A stretch of DNA of 34,281 bases from Acidimicrobiia bacterium (GTDB lineage Bacteria > Actinomycetota > Acidimicrobiia > Spongiisociales > UBA11373). The DNA lies in NCBI GenBank assembly GCA_016932695.1, contig JAFGCH010000112.1, positions 1 through 34,281 on the forward strand, in the 5' to 3' direction. The notes under the pieces were generated by a model. That model saw only the letters and a list, made by a program, of their open reading frames with translations. It was not told the origin of the DNA and did no database searches. Below, piece by piece: positions 1 through 7,610 of this stretch (the first letter of the stretch is position 1; the number at the start of each line of letters is the position of its first letter). Made by a program: the position numbers and the translations under genes.

Positions 1-201
1 CAGCCACTCGGCGGTCGACCCGAACCCCTGCGTCTCCGCGGCGTGAGTGCGTTGCGCCTCGGCGATCCAGACGGCGTAGGAGGCGTCAGTGCGGGCCCGC
101 AGCCGGGCCAGCCGGCACAGACCCTCACCCAGACCCGCCGGCGACCGACCCTCCGGCCTCTCTGCCAGCACCCCACAAGCGCAATCCACCTCGGTGCACA
201 T
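1..201 (-). CDS. DUF222 / 13E12-type HNH endonuclease-like protein, N-terminal fragment
   Basis: An open frame starts at ATG 201 and runs off the window edge without a stop (67 codons visible). The visible protein contains LARLRARTDASYAVW followed by TQGFGSTAEWL. This resembles the N-terminal helical region of the actinobacterial DUF222 (13E12 repeat) family, in which a conserved GF-S-x-x-x-WL segment precedes a C-terminal HNH nuclease domain. That catalytic half would lie outside the window. These genes are multicopy in many actinobacteria and their biological role is not established. The start has only a weak AGG upstream, so the true start is uncertain. A 14-bp perfect palindrome lies 81 bases upstream. 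The family assignment rests on a short fragment. Confidence 0.6.
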   Translation of the reverse strand, partial: MCTEVDCACGVLAERPEGRSPAGLGEGLCRLARLRARTDASYAVWIAEAQRTHAAETQGFGSTAEWL

Positions 202-488
202 GAGACCTATGTACCACCCAGCTACGACACGAAACCCCGGCACCACACCGCAGTTAAATGGGATCACCCCACCCCACGGGGCGGTGACGTCACCGGCCTC
301 AGCTCGGCCCTTCAGGAGTCCTCCGAGGCGAAACACCCGTCATGTGGAGGTGGTCCCGTTCAGTTTCGGGGCCGCCGCCTGCGGATAGCCGAGCCCGCCG
401 GTGGCCTGGATGTCATGGGGCCCTCATCCGGGATGAGGCAGGAGACCCGCGGTTGGAGCCGGCGAAGCTTCGCGACTGTCGCGCTCAT
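202..488. other. Intergenic region with palindromes
   Basis: No convincing gene is seen between the DUF222 fragment and the end of the squalene synthase gene; open frames here have no recognisable protein features. The region holds three compact palindromes: 282-295 (14 bp, listed separately), 422-438 (CCTCATCC, one base, GGATGAGG) and 462-473 (GCGAAGCTTCGC). The last two lie just beyond the synthase stop codon and could form part of its transcription end, but no T-run follows on the minus strand. Confidence 0.4.
282..295. promoter_or_regulatory. 14-bp perfect palindrome, possible operator
   Basis: CGGTGACGTCACCG is identical to its reverse complement. It sits upstream of the minus-strand DUF222 gene start at 201. 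The symmetry fits a site for a dimeric regulator, but no regulator is identified and the role is inference. Confidence 0.3.
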
Positions 489-1544
489 CTAGATGGACCG
501 CGCCGCCGAGAGGAAGTCCCGCTCGACTCGTCGCATCACCCGGTGGGACCACCGGCGCGAGAACGCGGCGAACAGGGAGGCGAGGACGATCGTGCCGGCC
601 CGTTTGGGCCCTCGCCAGTCGGGGCGGCCAATCCGGCGGGCGCACCACTGGTAATGGCGGTTCGTGTGCAGGAGCATCAGGACTGCTGAGGCGCGGGCGA
701 GGCTGAACCGCGTGGGGGCGATCTGCTCTGCCAGTCGCGTGTAGGCAGGCGCATGGGGGAGGGCGTGGGCCATGAGGTGGCGGCGTGCTTCTCTGACGGG
801 TCCGGCCGCGTCGGTGCTACCGAGGTGGGGGAGCAGCGAGGGGTGGTAGCCGATGCCGCGCACTAAGTCGCGCTCGACGTCGCGGGTGATGTTGGCAATC
901 TGGATCAGCTCACTGGTGGCGAGAGCGTCGCGGCGCTGTTCGGCGGTGAGGTCGGCCTTCCCCGCCAGCTGCAGCGTGAACAAGATGGGTTCGCCGATGA
1001 CGTAGTGGCAGTAGCGGCTGAGTTGCTCGGCGTTGATCAGCACGCCGCCCTGCTCCGCGAACCGTCGTAACGACCAGGCCATGCCGCTGGCCATCGCCTG
1101 CACCAGGTCGGCGACACCTTGCCGATCGGCGCCCGGCAGCGCAGCGTACACCCGGTCCACCAACGAGCACCGTTCGACCAGGAGCAGGTGTACCCGGTCC
1201 CGGTTGTCCCTGGCCGTTGCCGTCGGCACCGGCGGCGGGGGCTCCAGCGTCTTCATACGGGCCGCGAACATCTCGAGGGCGGCCTCACGATCGACGTCGC
1301 CCAGGTCCTCGTAGGTGTCGAGCATCCGGCAGTAGAGATAGGCCACAGCGGCCGTCCGGGCCTGGGCGGCGGGGAGCATCAGGATGCTGGTAGCGAATGT
1401 ACGGGCGACATGGGGGAGGATCGCCCAAACGAAGTCCGTCGGGTCGTCGATTGCCGCCAGGTGGTCGAGGTCCGGTCGATCGCGATCGGCGCGAGCCCCG
1501 CGCATCAGCAACCAGGGACGGCGGAGCGCGAACGGGACCCTCAT
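489..1544 (-). CDS. Squalene/phytoene synthase-family protein
   Basis: The 351-residue protein belongs to the all-alpha head-to-head prenyl synthase family, which condenses two farnesyl or geranylgeranyl diphosphates to squalene or phytoene. The two Mg-diphosphate-binding motifs are present: LDTYED near residue 76 and NITRDVERD near 218. An HVARTFATSI segment near residue 46 matches the family's SRTF region. The LDTxED form is closer to squalene synthases than to the DExxD form common in phytoene synthases, but the product cannot be fixed from sequence. No carotenoid or hopanoid gene lies nearby. The ATG start overlaps the stop of a short upstream frame (ATGA at 1541-1544), suggesting coupled translation. 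Confidence 0.85.
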   Translation of the reverse strand: MRVPFALRRPWLLMRGARADRDRPDLDHLAAIDDPTDFVWAILPHVARTFATSILMLPAAQARTAAVAYLYCRMLDTYEDLGDVDREAALEMFAARMKTLEPPPPVPTATARDNRDRVHLLLVERCSLVDRVYAALPGADRQGVADLVQAMASGMAWSLRRFAEQGGVLINAEQLSRYCHYVIGEPILFTLQLAGKADLTAEQRRDALATSELIQIANITRDVERDLVRGIGYHPSLLPHLGSTDAAGPVREARRHLMAHALPHAPAYTRLAEQIAPTRFSLARASAVLMLLHTNRHYQWCARRIGRPDWRGPKRAGTIVLASLFAAFSRRWSHRVMRRVERDFLSAARSI

Positions 1545-1600
1545 GCAGCGACGGCGTGGAGCATGGCGAGCTCGACGTCGAAGATCAGCAGGATCTTCAC
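1541..1600 (-). CDS. Possible 19-aa leaderless leader peptide
   Basis: GTG at 1600 opens a 19-codon frame (VKILLIFDVELAMLHAVAA) ending in TGA at 1541, which shares ATGA with the start of the squalene synthase gene. A TATCGT box (1607-1612) lies exactly six bases before the GTG, the usual geometry of a leaderless actinobacterial transcript. If so, ribosomes would load on this frame and re-initiate on the synthase. The short peptide is hydrophobic and has no known relative that I recognise. It may simply be a loading device. The frame stays open upstream to 1750, but that stretch is arginine/proline-rich and looks non-coding. Confidence 0.4.
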   Translation of the reverse strand: MKILLIFDVELAMLHAVAA

Positions 1601-1606
1601 ACGAGC

Positions 1607-1612
1607 ACGATA
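1607..1612 (-). promoter_or_regulatory. Candidate -10 box for leader ORF / squalene synthase
   Basis: TATCGT on the minus strand fits TANNNT and lies six bases from the GTG at 1600. No clear -35 hexamer is seen, but three GATGG repeats occupy the upstream region (1642-1670). Confidence 0.4.
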
Positions 1613-1641
1613 CCCAGAGTCACAGACACAAGAGCCGTTCG

Positions 1642-1670
1642 GATGGGTACTCAGATGGCCAGCCGGATGG
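1642..1670. repeat. Three GATGG direct repeats, 12-bp period
   Basis: GATGG occurs at 1642-1646, 1654-1658 and 1666-1670, exactly 12 bp apart. Relative to the predicted minus-strand transcript start at 1600 they cover about -42 to -70. That is where an activator would bind a promoter lacking a good -35 box. No binding protein is identified. Confidence 0.35.
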
Positions 1671-1959
1671 GCAGCCGGCCGCCGCGGAACTCCCCCGACC
1701 CGAAGGAGCTGCCTCCACCCCCCGGCAGGTTGGCGGGGCGACAGGACCATGAGCCCCCCTCAGAACCCCCGACTTCCCCGCCCTGTCGCTCCAAGAGCAT
1801 ACCTGCACCCCACCCCAGGCTTGGGTTACGTCGTCAGCGCGGCCGTGCGCCCAGCCCGTCACCCGGATGGGGGGCCGGAGGCAGTTCCGCACTACATCAG
1901 GAATGGCCCGCACCGAGCCTCGCCGCAGGCAATGCCTCCCCACCCCGGGAAGGGATCGC
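1671..1959. other. Intergenic stretch without a recognised gene
   Basis: Between the presumed upstream promoter region of the squalene synthase and the stop codon of rluD I see no supported gene. Open frames on both strands are rich in arginine, proline and glycine and match nothing. No tRNA or clear terminator was recognised. Confidence 0.4.
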
Positions 1960-2874
1960 CTACCCCCCTGCCGGTTCCCCGAGTCGAGCCCGCGCCTCGG
2001 CCAGATCGGCGGGCAGCGGCGACTCGACGTCGACGTCTGCGCCGGTGATGGGATGGGTGAAGCGCAGCCGGCAGGCGTGCAGGAACGTCCGGGGCGCCAG
2101 GCCGTCGTCTCGCCCGTAGCGGCGGTCGGCCACGATGGGATGGCCGATGGCCGACAAGTGCACCCGGATCTGGTGAGTGCGCCCGGTCTCCAGGCGCATC
2201 TCGAGCAGAGCCAAGGACGCCCCGGGCCAGGACTCTCGGACCCGGTAGTGGGTGCGGGCCGACCGCCCCCCGGCGTGCACCCGCACCCGGCCGCGCCGGC
2301 GTGGATCACGGCCCAGCGCCGCCTCGATGGTCCCTGTGGCAGCCGCCGGGATGCCGTGCACCAGAGCCAGGTAGGTACGCTCCGCCTCATGGCGGCCCAG
2401 CATCTGCCGCAGCGGCGGGAAGGCCTCCCGGCTCAGGGCCACCACCAGCAGCCCCGAGGTGTCTTGGTCGAGGCGGTGCACGATGCCCCAGCGGCCCTCC
2501 TCGCCCACCCCCCGTATGCCGGGCCAGCGCTGCAGGATCCCGGCCGCCAGGGTGCCCGCCCCGCCCCGACCCGCCCCGGGGTGCACCACAACGCCGGCCG
2601 GCTTGTCGATGACGGCCAGGTGCTCGTCCTCGTAGCGCACCTGGAAGGGCACCGCATCGGGCTGAAGCACCTCGGGCAGCGGGAGGTCGACTTCCAGCCG
2701 CGCCCCCGCCTGCAGTGGCTCTCGGGGGGACGCCGACCTGCCGTCGACCGTCGCTCGGCCCTCCTCGAGCAGCCGCCGGGCCAGGGTCCGGCTGATCCCC
2801 GCCAGGGCCGCCACCACCTTGTCGGCCCGCTCCCCGGCCAGGGAGGCCGGGACCTCAGCCGTCTGCCGGGGCAT
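1960..2874 (-). CDS. rluD: RluA/RluD-family 23S rRNA pseudouridine synthase
   Basis: The 304-residue protein has an N-terminal S4 RNA-binding domain (about residues 12-60, with SRTLARRLLEEGRATVDG). A pseudouridine synthase domain follows, carrying the catalytic-aspartate motif HRLDQDTSG near residue 138 and RTHQIRVH near 236. The family isomerises specific uridines in rRNA. Which uridine is modified here is inferred from the usual lspA-rluD pairing in bacteria. The ATG start lies inside the last 20 bases of lspA, so the two are probably translationally coupled, and no Shine-Dalgarno sequence is visible. It is the last gene of the DUF167-TraR-lspA-rluD group. Confidence 0.92.
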   Translation of the reverse strand: MPRQTAEVPASLAGERADKVVAALAGISRTLARRLLEEGRATVDGRSASPREPLQAGARLEVDLPLPEVLQPDAVPFQVRYEDEHLAVIDKPAGVVVHPGAGRGGAGTLAAGILQRWPGIRGVGEEGRWGIVHRLDQDTSGLLVVALSREAFPPLRQMLGRHEAERTYLALVHGIPAAATGTIEAALGRDPRRRGRVRVHAGGRSARTHYRVRESWPGASLALLEMRLETGRTHQIRVHLSAIGHPIVADRRYGRDDGLAPRTFLHACRLRFTHPITGADVDVESPLPADLAEARARLGEPAGG

Positions 2875-3352
2875 CGGTGGTCGGTTTCCGGGAGAGCACG
2901 AAGGCGGCGATGATGGCCAGGCCGGCTCCCACCGTGATGCCGCTGTCGGCCACGTTGAAAGCTGGGAAGGATTCCCAGAAGTCGAACCGGGCGAAGTCCA
3001 CCACCTTCCCGTCGAGCAGCCCCGGCCCGCGGAGGAGACGGTCGATGAGGTTCCCCACCGCCCCGCCCAACACCAGGCCCATAGCCACCGTCTCCAAGCG
3101 GCCCTCGAGGCGATGCACCACCAGGACGATCACCACGGCGGCGGCTACCGCCCCCAGGGCGATGAACGAGCCCGCCCCGGGCAGCAGGCCGAAGGCCGCT
3201 CCGGAGTTCTCCACGCGCTGCAGGTAGAGCACCCCCGGCACCAGCGACTGGGTCTCCCCGATCTGCATCGCCGCCACGACCCACCATTTGGTCAACTGGT
3301 CCACCAGCACGATCGCGGCGGCGACGAGGCAGGCGAGGAGGCGCGCGCTCAC
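2855..3352 (-). CDS. lspA: Lipoprotein signal peptidase (signal peptidase II)
   Basis: This 165-residue membrane aspartyl protease cleaves the signal peptide from lipid-modified prolipoproteins. Four hydrophobic segments are visible. The family motifs are VENSGAAFG (residues 48-55), GNLIDR with catalytic Asp104, and FNVADS with catalytic Asp136. The GTG at 3352 was chosen because it gives the normal length and overlaps the upstream TraR/DksA gene by GTGA. Upstream in-frame sequence is arginine/proline-rich and overlaps that gene. The 3' end overlaps rluD by 20 bases. Confidence 0.93.
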   Translation of the reverse strand: MSARLLACLVAAAIVLVDQLTKWWVVAAMQIGETQSLVPGVLYLQRVENSGAAFGLLPGAGSFIALGAVAAAVVIVLVVHRLEGRLETVAMGLVLGGAVGNLIDRLLRGPGLLDGKVVDFARFDFWESFPAFNVADSGITVGAGLAIIAAFVLSRKPTTDAPADG

Positions 3353-3723
3353 CGGTGGTTGGCGGCGCAGCCCACGCAGAGCCGGGTGTAGGGCAGAGCC
3401 TCGAGGCGGGCCACCGGGATGGCCTTGCCGCACTGGATGCACCGCCCATAGGTGCCGGCGCCGATACGGCCCAGGGCCTCCTCCACTTGGGCCAGCAGAT
3501 CGCCGGCATTGCGAGCGAGGGAGAGTTCCTTCTCCATCTCGAAGGCCAGCGAGCCGCCCTCGGCCGTGTTCGGGTCGGGGCTGCGCTCCGAGGAGGTCTC
3601 GGTAAGCCGGATCTCCTCTTGCTCGGCCTCGATCTCGGCGATCACCGCAAGCAGGCGCTGCCGCTCGGCGTCGAGCCTACGGCGGAAGCGGTCGAGGGTG
3701 GACTTGGCCAGATCTCGCGCCAC
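3349..3723 (-). CDS. TraR/DksA-type zinc-finger protein
   Basis: The 124-residue protein has an N-terminal charged coiled-coil region (about residues 8-40) and a C-terminal four-cysteine zinc finger, C95-x2-C98-x17-C116-x2-C119. This is the architecture of DksA/TraR proteins, which reach into the RNA polymerase secondary channel. Actinobacterial members are short, and whether they act like DksA is unclear. The GTG at 3723 is preceded by AGGAGG with a four-base gap, so this start is preferred over a longer frame opening at 3873. The stop overlaps lspA (GTGA). Location beside lspA and rluD is common in actinobacteria. Confidence 0.88.
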   Translation of the reverse strand: MARDLAKSTLDRFRRRLDAERQRLLAVIAEIEAEQEEIRLTETSSERSPDPNTAEGGSLAFEMEKELSLARNAGDLLAQVEEALGRIGAGTYGRCIQCGKAIPVARLEALPYTRLCVGCAANHR

Positions 3724-3766
3724 AGGACCTCCTGGGACGGGGCAGGCTAGCACGCCCCTCCCGGCA

Positions 3767-4075
3767 TCACCCTCTCCCCAAGGCCGCCGCCACACGAAGC
3801 GCCGCCTCCGCCGGGCCGACGCCGCGCACCAGCACCAGCTTGCGCCGGGCGGAGTGCCCCGCGACCACCTCACCCCGCCGCCCCCCCAGCGTGTGCGCCG
3901 CCAGTGCCGCCGCCGCCCGGTTGGCCTTGCCGCCCTCGGCCGGCACGCTCACCCGCAGCCGCAGAGCGCCACCGTAGATTCCGACTACCTCGTCTCGCGA
4001 AGCTCCCGGGACCACCCAAACCGTCACCAGCACCCCCTCGGGATGCGGGGCGAGCGCGGCTCGGGGATCCTCCAC
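3767..4075 (-). CDS. DUF167 / YggU-family protein
   Basis: The 102-residue protein (from GTG 4075) carries the DUF167 hallmarks: VTVWVVPGASRDEVVG near the start, LRLRVSVPAEGGKAN in the middle, and VVAGHSARRKLVLV near the end. The family has a small alpha/beta fold and no settled function. The start is uncertain. No Shine-Dalgarno motif precedes GTG 4075, and the frame stays open to 4213 with proline/glycine-rich sequence unlike the family. A 43-base gap separates it from the TraR/DksA gene downstream. It diverges from the ileS T-box leader. Confidence 0.8.
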   Translation of the reverse strand: MEDPRAALAPHPEGVLVTVWVVPGASRDEVVGIYGGALRLRVSVPAEGGKANRAAAALAAHTLGGRRGEVVAGHSARRKLVLVRGVGPAEAALRVAAALGRG

Positions 4076-4204
4076 ATCGCCATGGTACGGCGGTGCCCTG
4101 CCGGGATGCCGGCCCGCCCCGGCTACCATCCCCGCCCACGGCGACGACGGGGACGCGCCGCCCGGGCCCGAGGCCGAGCGAGCCGGCATACGGTGTGAGG
4201 CCGG

Positions 4205-4392
4205 CGCCTGCACCCGGAGCGGACATCACCCCCGAGCCGCGGGAAGAACCGGCCCTGCGGGGCCCCAGTAGAACCCGCCGGCACCCCTTCGCATGGGGCT
4301 AACGAGCGGCCGCCCTCGGGGCGGCAAGCCGGGTGGTACCGCGGGCCCCGCCCGTCCCGGCGGCGACGAACACCGAGCCGACCGAGGACGCG
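4205..4392 (+). promoter_or_regulatory. T-box riboswitch, ileS leader (isoleucine)
   Basis: The conserved T-box core GGGTGGTACCGCG lies at 4331-4343, containing the UGG-N-ACC element that pairs with the tRNA acceptor end, and CGTCCC follows at 4353. Upstream, CCC/GGG and GCGG/CCGC pairings (4213-4243) form a short Stem I. Its loop contains ATC (4225-4227), an isoleucine codon matching the downstream gene. Further hairpins are at 4251-4264 and 4309-4325, and AGTAGAACC is at 4267-4275. No T-run terminator separates the core from the ileS start 50 bases on, which fits the translation-controlling T-boxes of actinobacterial ileS. Stem I looks ultrashort; exact pairings are inferred by eye. Confidence 0.88.
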
Positions 4393-7300
4393 ATGGCAAC
4401 GCACAAGGCATTCCGCAGGATCCCCCCGGAGGTTTCGTTTCCCGCCCTCGAGGCCGGGGTGTTGCGCCTCTGGGACGAGATCGATGCCTTTGCCACCTCA
4501 GTGGAGATGCGCCCGCCGGAATCGGAGTTCACCTTCTACGACGGCCCGCCCTTCCCCACGGGCAGCCCGCACTACGGCACCCTCCTCGCCGGAGTGCTCA
4601 AGGACGTGGTGCCGCGCTACTGGACTATGCGCGGCCATCGCGTCGTGCGCCGTTTCGGCTGGGACACCCACGGGCTGCCCATCGAGATGGAGGTGCAGCA
4701 GGATCTCGGCCTCTCCGGCCCCGCCGACATCGAGAAGTTCGGGGTCAAGCGCTTCAATGAGGCGGCCCGGGCCCGGGTGGCCGCCAACACCGAATCCTGG
4801 CAGGCCTACACCCGGCGCATCGGCCGCTGGGTCGACTTCGAGCACGACTACAAGACCCTCGACCTCAGCTTCATGGAATCGGTCTGGTGGGTGTTCCGCC
4901 GCCTCTGGGACCAGGGTCTCATCTATCGCGACTTCAAGGTGCTGCCCTACTCGTACGGGGCGGCCACCCCCCTGTCGAACTTCGAAGCCAACATGGACTA
5001 CCGCGACGTCGAAGACCCGTCACTGACCCTGCGCTTCGAAGTCGTCGAGGGACGCGGGCCGGTGGGGCCCGGCGACTACTTGCTGGTGTGGACCACCACT
5101 CCCTGGACCATCCCCGCCAACCTGGCAGTCGCCGTAGGGGCCGACCTGCGCTACGTGCGCATCGACGCCCCCTTGAGTGGGCACGAGGGCCGCTACTGGA
5201 TCGCCGCGGACCGAGCCGAGGCCTACTGGCCGGACCATCACCTCCATGCCGCCGCCGAGGCCGTCGGGGCCGACTTCGTCGGGGCCGTCTATCGACCGCC
5301 CTTCGACCACTTTGCCGAGGAGCGCGCCCGCGGAGCCTTCGTGGTCATTGCCTCCGCCGACGTGGTCACGCACGAGGGCACCGGCTTGGTCCACATGGCC
5401 CCGGCCTACGGCGAGGCCGACTTCTTCGCCCTGCAGGCGGCCGGCATCGCCGCCATGGTCGACCCCCTCGACGCCGAGGCCCGGTTCACCTCGGCCGTGC
5501 CCGAGGTCGAGGGGCTCCGGGTGAAGGACGCCGACCCCGTGCTCCTCGACCTGCTCGACCGGCGCGGGGCCCTGGTGCAGAGCGGCCGCATCGTGCATTC
5601 CTACCCCTTCTGCTGGCGCACCGGCACCCCCCTCATCTACAAGGCCATCCCCACCTGGTTCGTGCGGGTGGAAGCCCTGCGCGACCGCATGGTCGAGCTC
5701 AACCGGGAGATCCACTGGGTGCCCTCCTTCGTAGGCGAGCGCCGCTTCGGCAACTGGCTGGCCCAGGCGCGCGACTGGGCCATCAGCCGCAACCGCTACT
5801 GGGGATCCTGCCTGCCGGTGTGGGAATGCCCCTCCTGCCGCCATCAGGTCTGTGTGGGGTCGATCGACGAACTGCATGCCTTGTCGGGAGTACGTCTCAC
5901 CGACCTGCACAAGCACGTGGTGGACGAGGTCACCTTCCCTTGCCCGCAGTGCGGGGCGACCATGACCCGGGTTCCGGAGGTGCTCGACGTCTGGTTCGAG
6001 TCGGGGTCGATGCCCTACGCCCAGCATCACTACCCCTTTGAGGAGCCCGAGGCCTTCTCCCGCCGCTTCCCGGCGGACTACATCGCCGAAGGACTCGACC
6101 AGACCCGGGGCTGGTTCTACACCCTGCTGGTGCTGTCCGCCGCCCTGTTCGACCGGGCCCCCTTCCGCAACTGCGTGGTCAACGGCCTGATCCTGGCCGA
6201 GGACGGGCGGAAGATGTCCAAGAGCCTCAAGAACTACCCCGACCCCCTGGCCCTCATGGAGAGCACCGGGGCCGACGCCCTGCGCGCCTATCTGATCAAC
6301 TCCCCGGTGGTGCGCGCCGAACCGCTCCGCTTCTCCGAGGAGGGGGTGCGCGAGGTGGTGCGCACCGTGATGCTCCCCTTGTGGAACGCCTTCTCCTTCT
6401 TCACCACCTACGCCGCCGCCGACGGCCTCGAGGCTGCCGACCTGGCGGCAGCGCCTCCGCCCGCCGCCCGCCCCGAGATCGACCGCTGGATCCTCTCGGT
6501 GCTCCAGAGCCTCATCGCCCGGGTCAACCACGAGATGGAGGGCTACTACCTCTACGACGTGGTCCCCCCGCTGATCGCCTTTGTGGACGACCTGACCAAC
6601 TGGTACATCCGCCGCTCCCGGCGCCGCTTCTGGCGGCAGAAGGATGCGGGTAGCGCCGCCACGGCCGCCGACACTCTGTCCGCCTTCGCCACCCTGTACG
6701 AGGTGCTGGTGGCCTTCGCCAAGATCATGGCCCCGGTGCTGCCCTTCATCACCGAGACCCTCTACCAGGAACTCGTCGTCGAGCAGGGCGAACCCGGGCA
6801 GGCCGGGCCGCGCAGCGTCCACCACTGCGACTACCCCGAGGCCGATCCCGCCCTCATCGACCCGGCGCTCGAAGCCGACATGGCGGTGGTGCGCTCGGTG
6901 GTCGGCCTGGGCCGGGCCCTGCGCCGGGCGCACGCCGTGCGAGTGCGCCAGCCTCTGCCCAGGCTGACGGTGGTGAGCCACGACCCGGCGGTGCGCGCCG
7001 CGTTGGACGGCCACGCCGAGCTGATCGCCGAGGAGCTCAACGTCAAGGTGGTGGCCACCAGCGAGGACGAAAGCGCCCACGCCCACCTGAGCGCCAAACC
7101 CAACTACCGCCGCCTGGGCCCCCGCCTGGGAGCGCGCATGAAGGAGGTAGCCGCGGCCATCGAGGCCCTCGACGAAGCCGCCGTGGCCAACCTGTTGGAG
7201 GGCGTCCCGGCCACCGCCGCCGGCGAAGAGATCACCCTGGAGGACGTCGTGGTGGCTCGCACCCCGCGCCCCGGGGTGGTGGTGGCCGCCGCCGAGCGCC

Positions 7301-7593
7301 TCGCGGTGGCTCTCGACACCACCGTTAGCCCCGAGCTTGCCCGCGAAGGCCTGGCCCGGGAGGTGGTGAAGGCGGTGCAGGCCCGCCGCCGAGCTGCCGG
7401 GCTCGAGGTGTCCGACCGCATCGTGCTCACCTGGGCTTCGGACTCCCCCGAGGTGGCCGCCGCCCTGGCCGAGCACGGGGACTGGGTGGCCGGGGAGGTG
7501 CTGGCCGTAGCCGTGGCGGTCGAGGCCCCCGGCAGGGGAGAGCTCGTGGACATCGAGGGCCACCCCGTGTGGGTGGAGGTGGCTCGCGCCTGA
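4393..7593 (+). CDS. ileS: Isoleucyl-tRNA synthetase, type 2 (eukaryote-like)
   Basis: The 1066-residue class I synthetase charges tRNA-Ile in the cytoplasm. The HIGH-equivalent is PTGSPHYG (HYG at 60-62) and the KMSKS loop is at 607-611. Cysteine pairs C479/C482 and C517/C520 look like a zinc site within the catalytic region. The editing domain lies between them and the N-terminal motif. The length, the FYDGPPFPTG...HYG form of the first motif and GRKMSKSLKNYPDP match type 2 IleRS, the form generally linked to low mupirocin sensitivity. The ATG at 4393 follows GAGG by six bases. A GTG inside the T-box core (4333) is in frame but would disrupt the riboswitch logic. Confidence 0.96.
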   Translation: MATHKAFRRIPPEVSFPALEAGVLRLWDEIDAFATSVEMRPPESEFTFYDGPPFPTGSPHYGTLLAGVLKDVVPRYWTMRGHRVVRRFGWDTHGLPIEMEVQQDLGLSGPADIEKFGVKRFNEAARARVAANTESWQAYTRRIGRWVDFEHDYKTLDLSFMESVWWVFRRLWDQGLIYRDFKVLPYSYGAATPLSNFEANMDYRDVEDPSLTLRFEVVEGRGPVGPGDYLLVWTTTPWTIPANLAVAVGADLRYVRIDAPLSGHEGRYWIAADRAEAYWPDHHLHAAAEAVGADFVGAVYRPPFDHFAEERARGAFVVIASADVVTHEGTGLVHMAPAYGEADFFALQAAGIAAMVDPLDAEARFTSAVPEVEGLRVKDADPVLLDLLDRRGALVQSGRIVHSYPFCWRTGTPLIYKAIPTWFVRVEALRDRMVELNREIHWVPSFVGERRFGNWLAQARDWAISRNRYWGSCLPVWECPSCRHQVCVGSIDELHALSGVRLTDLHKHVVDEVTFPCPQCGATMTRVPEVLDVWFESGSMPYAQHHYPFEEPEAFSRRFPADYIAEGLDQTRGWFYTLLVLSAALFDRAPFRNCVVNGLILAEDGRKMSKSLKNYPDPLALMESTGADALRAYLINSPVVRAEPLRFSEEGVREVVRTVMLPLWNAFSFFTTYAAADGLEAADLAAAPPPAARPEIDRWILSVLQSLIARVNHEMEGYYLYDVVPPLIAFVDDLTNWYIRRSRRRFWRQKDAGSAATAADTLSAFATLYEVLVAFAKIMAPVLPFITETLYQELVVEQGEPGQAGPRSVHHCDYPEADPALIDPALEADMAVVRSVVGLGRALRRAHAVRVRQPLPRLTVVSHDPAVRAALDGHAELIAEELNVKVVATSEDESAHAHLSAKPNYRRLGPRLGARMKEVAAAIEALDEAAVANLLEGVPATAAGEEITLEDVVVARTPRPGVVVAAAERLAVALDTTVSPELAREGLAREVVKAVQARRRAAGLEVSDRIVLTWASDSPEVAAALAEHGDWVAGEVLAVAVAVEAPGRGELVDIEGHPVWVEVARA

Positions 7594-7610
7594 CGCACGG
7601 GAGGCGTCAG
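7590..7610. terminator. Hairpin shared by convergent ileS and yggT ends
   Basis: CTGACGC (7590-7596), a seven-base loop and GCGTCAG (7604-7610) form a perfect 7-bp stem. The ileS stop TGA (7591-7593) is in one arm and the yggT stop (7607-7609, minus) in the other. No T-run is visible, so it would be a rho-independent-like hairpin only in a loose sense. Confidence 0.4.

Noticed and set aside
4333-4335. In-frame GTG inside the T-box as the ileS start
   Set aside because: It lies in the tRNA-acceptor-binding core, has no Shine-Dalgarno sequence, and the synthetase homology begins after ATG 4393.
5020-7563. 847-codon open frame antisense to ileS
   Set aside because: Its product is Gly/His/Val/Asp-rich low-complexity sequence, as expected from the complement of a GC-rich gene, while ileS on the other strand has all family motifs.
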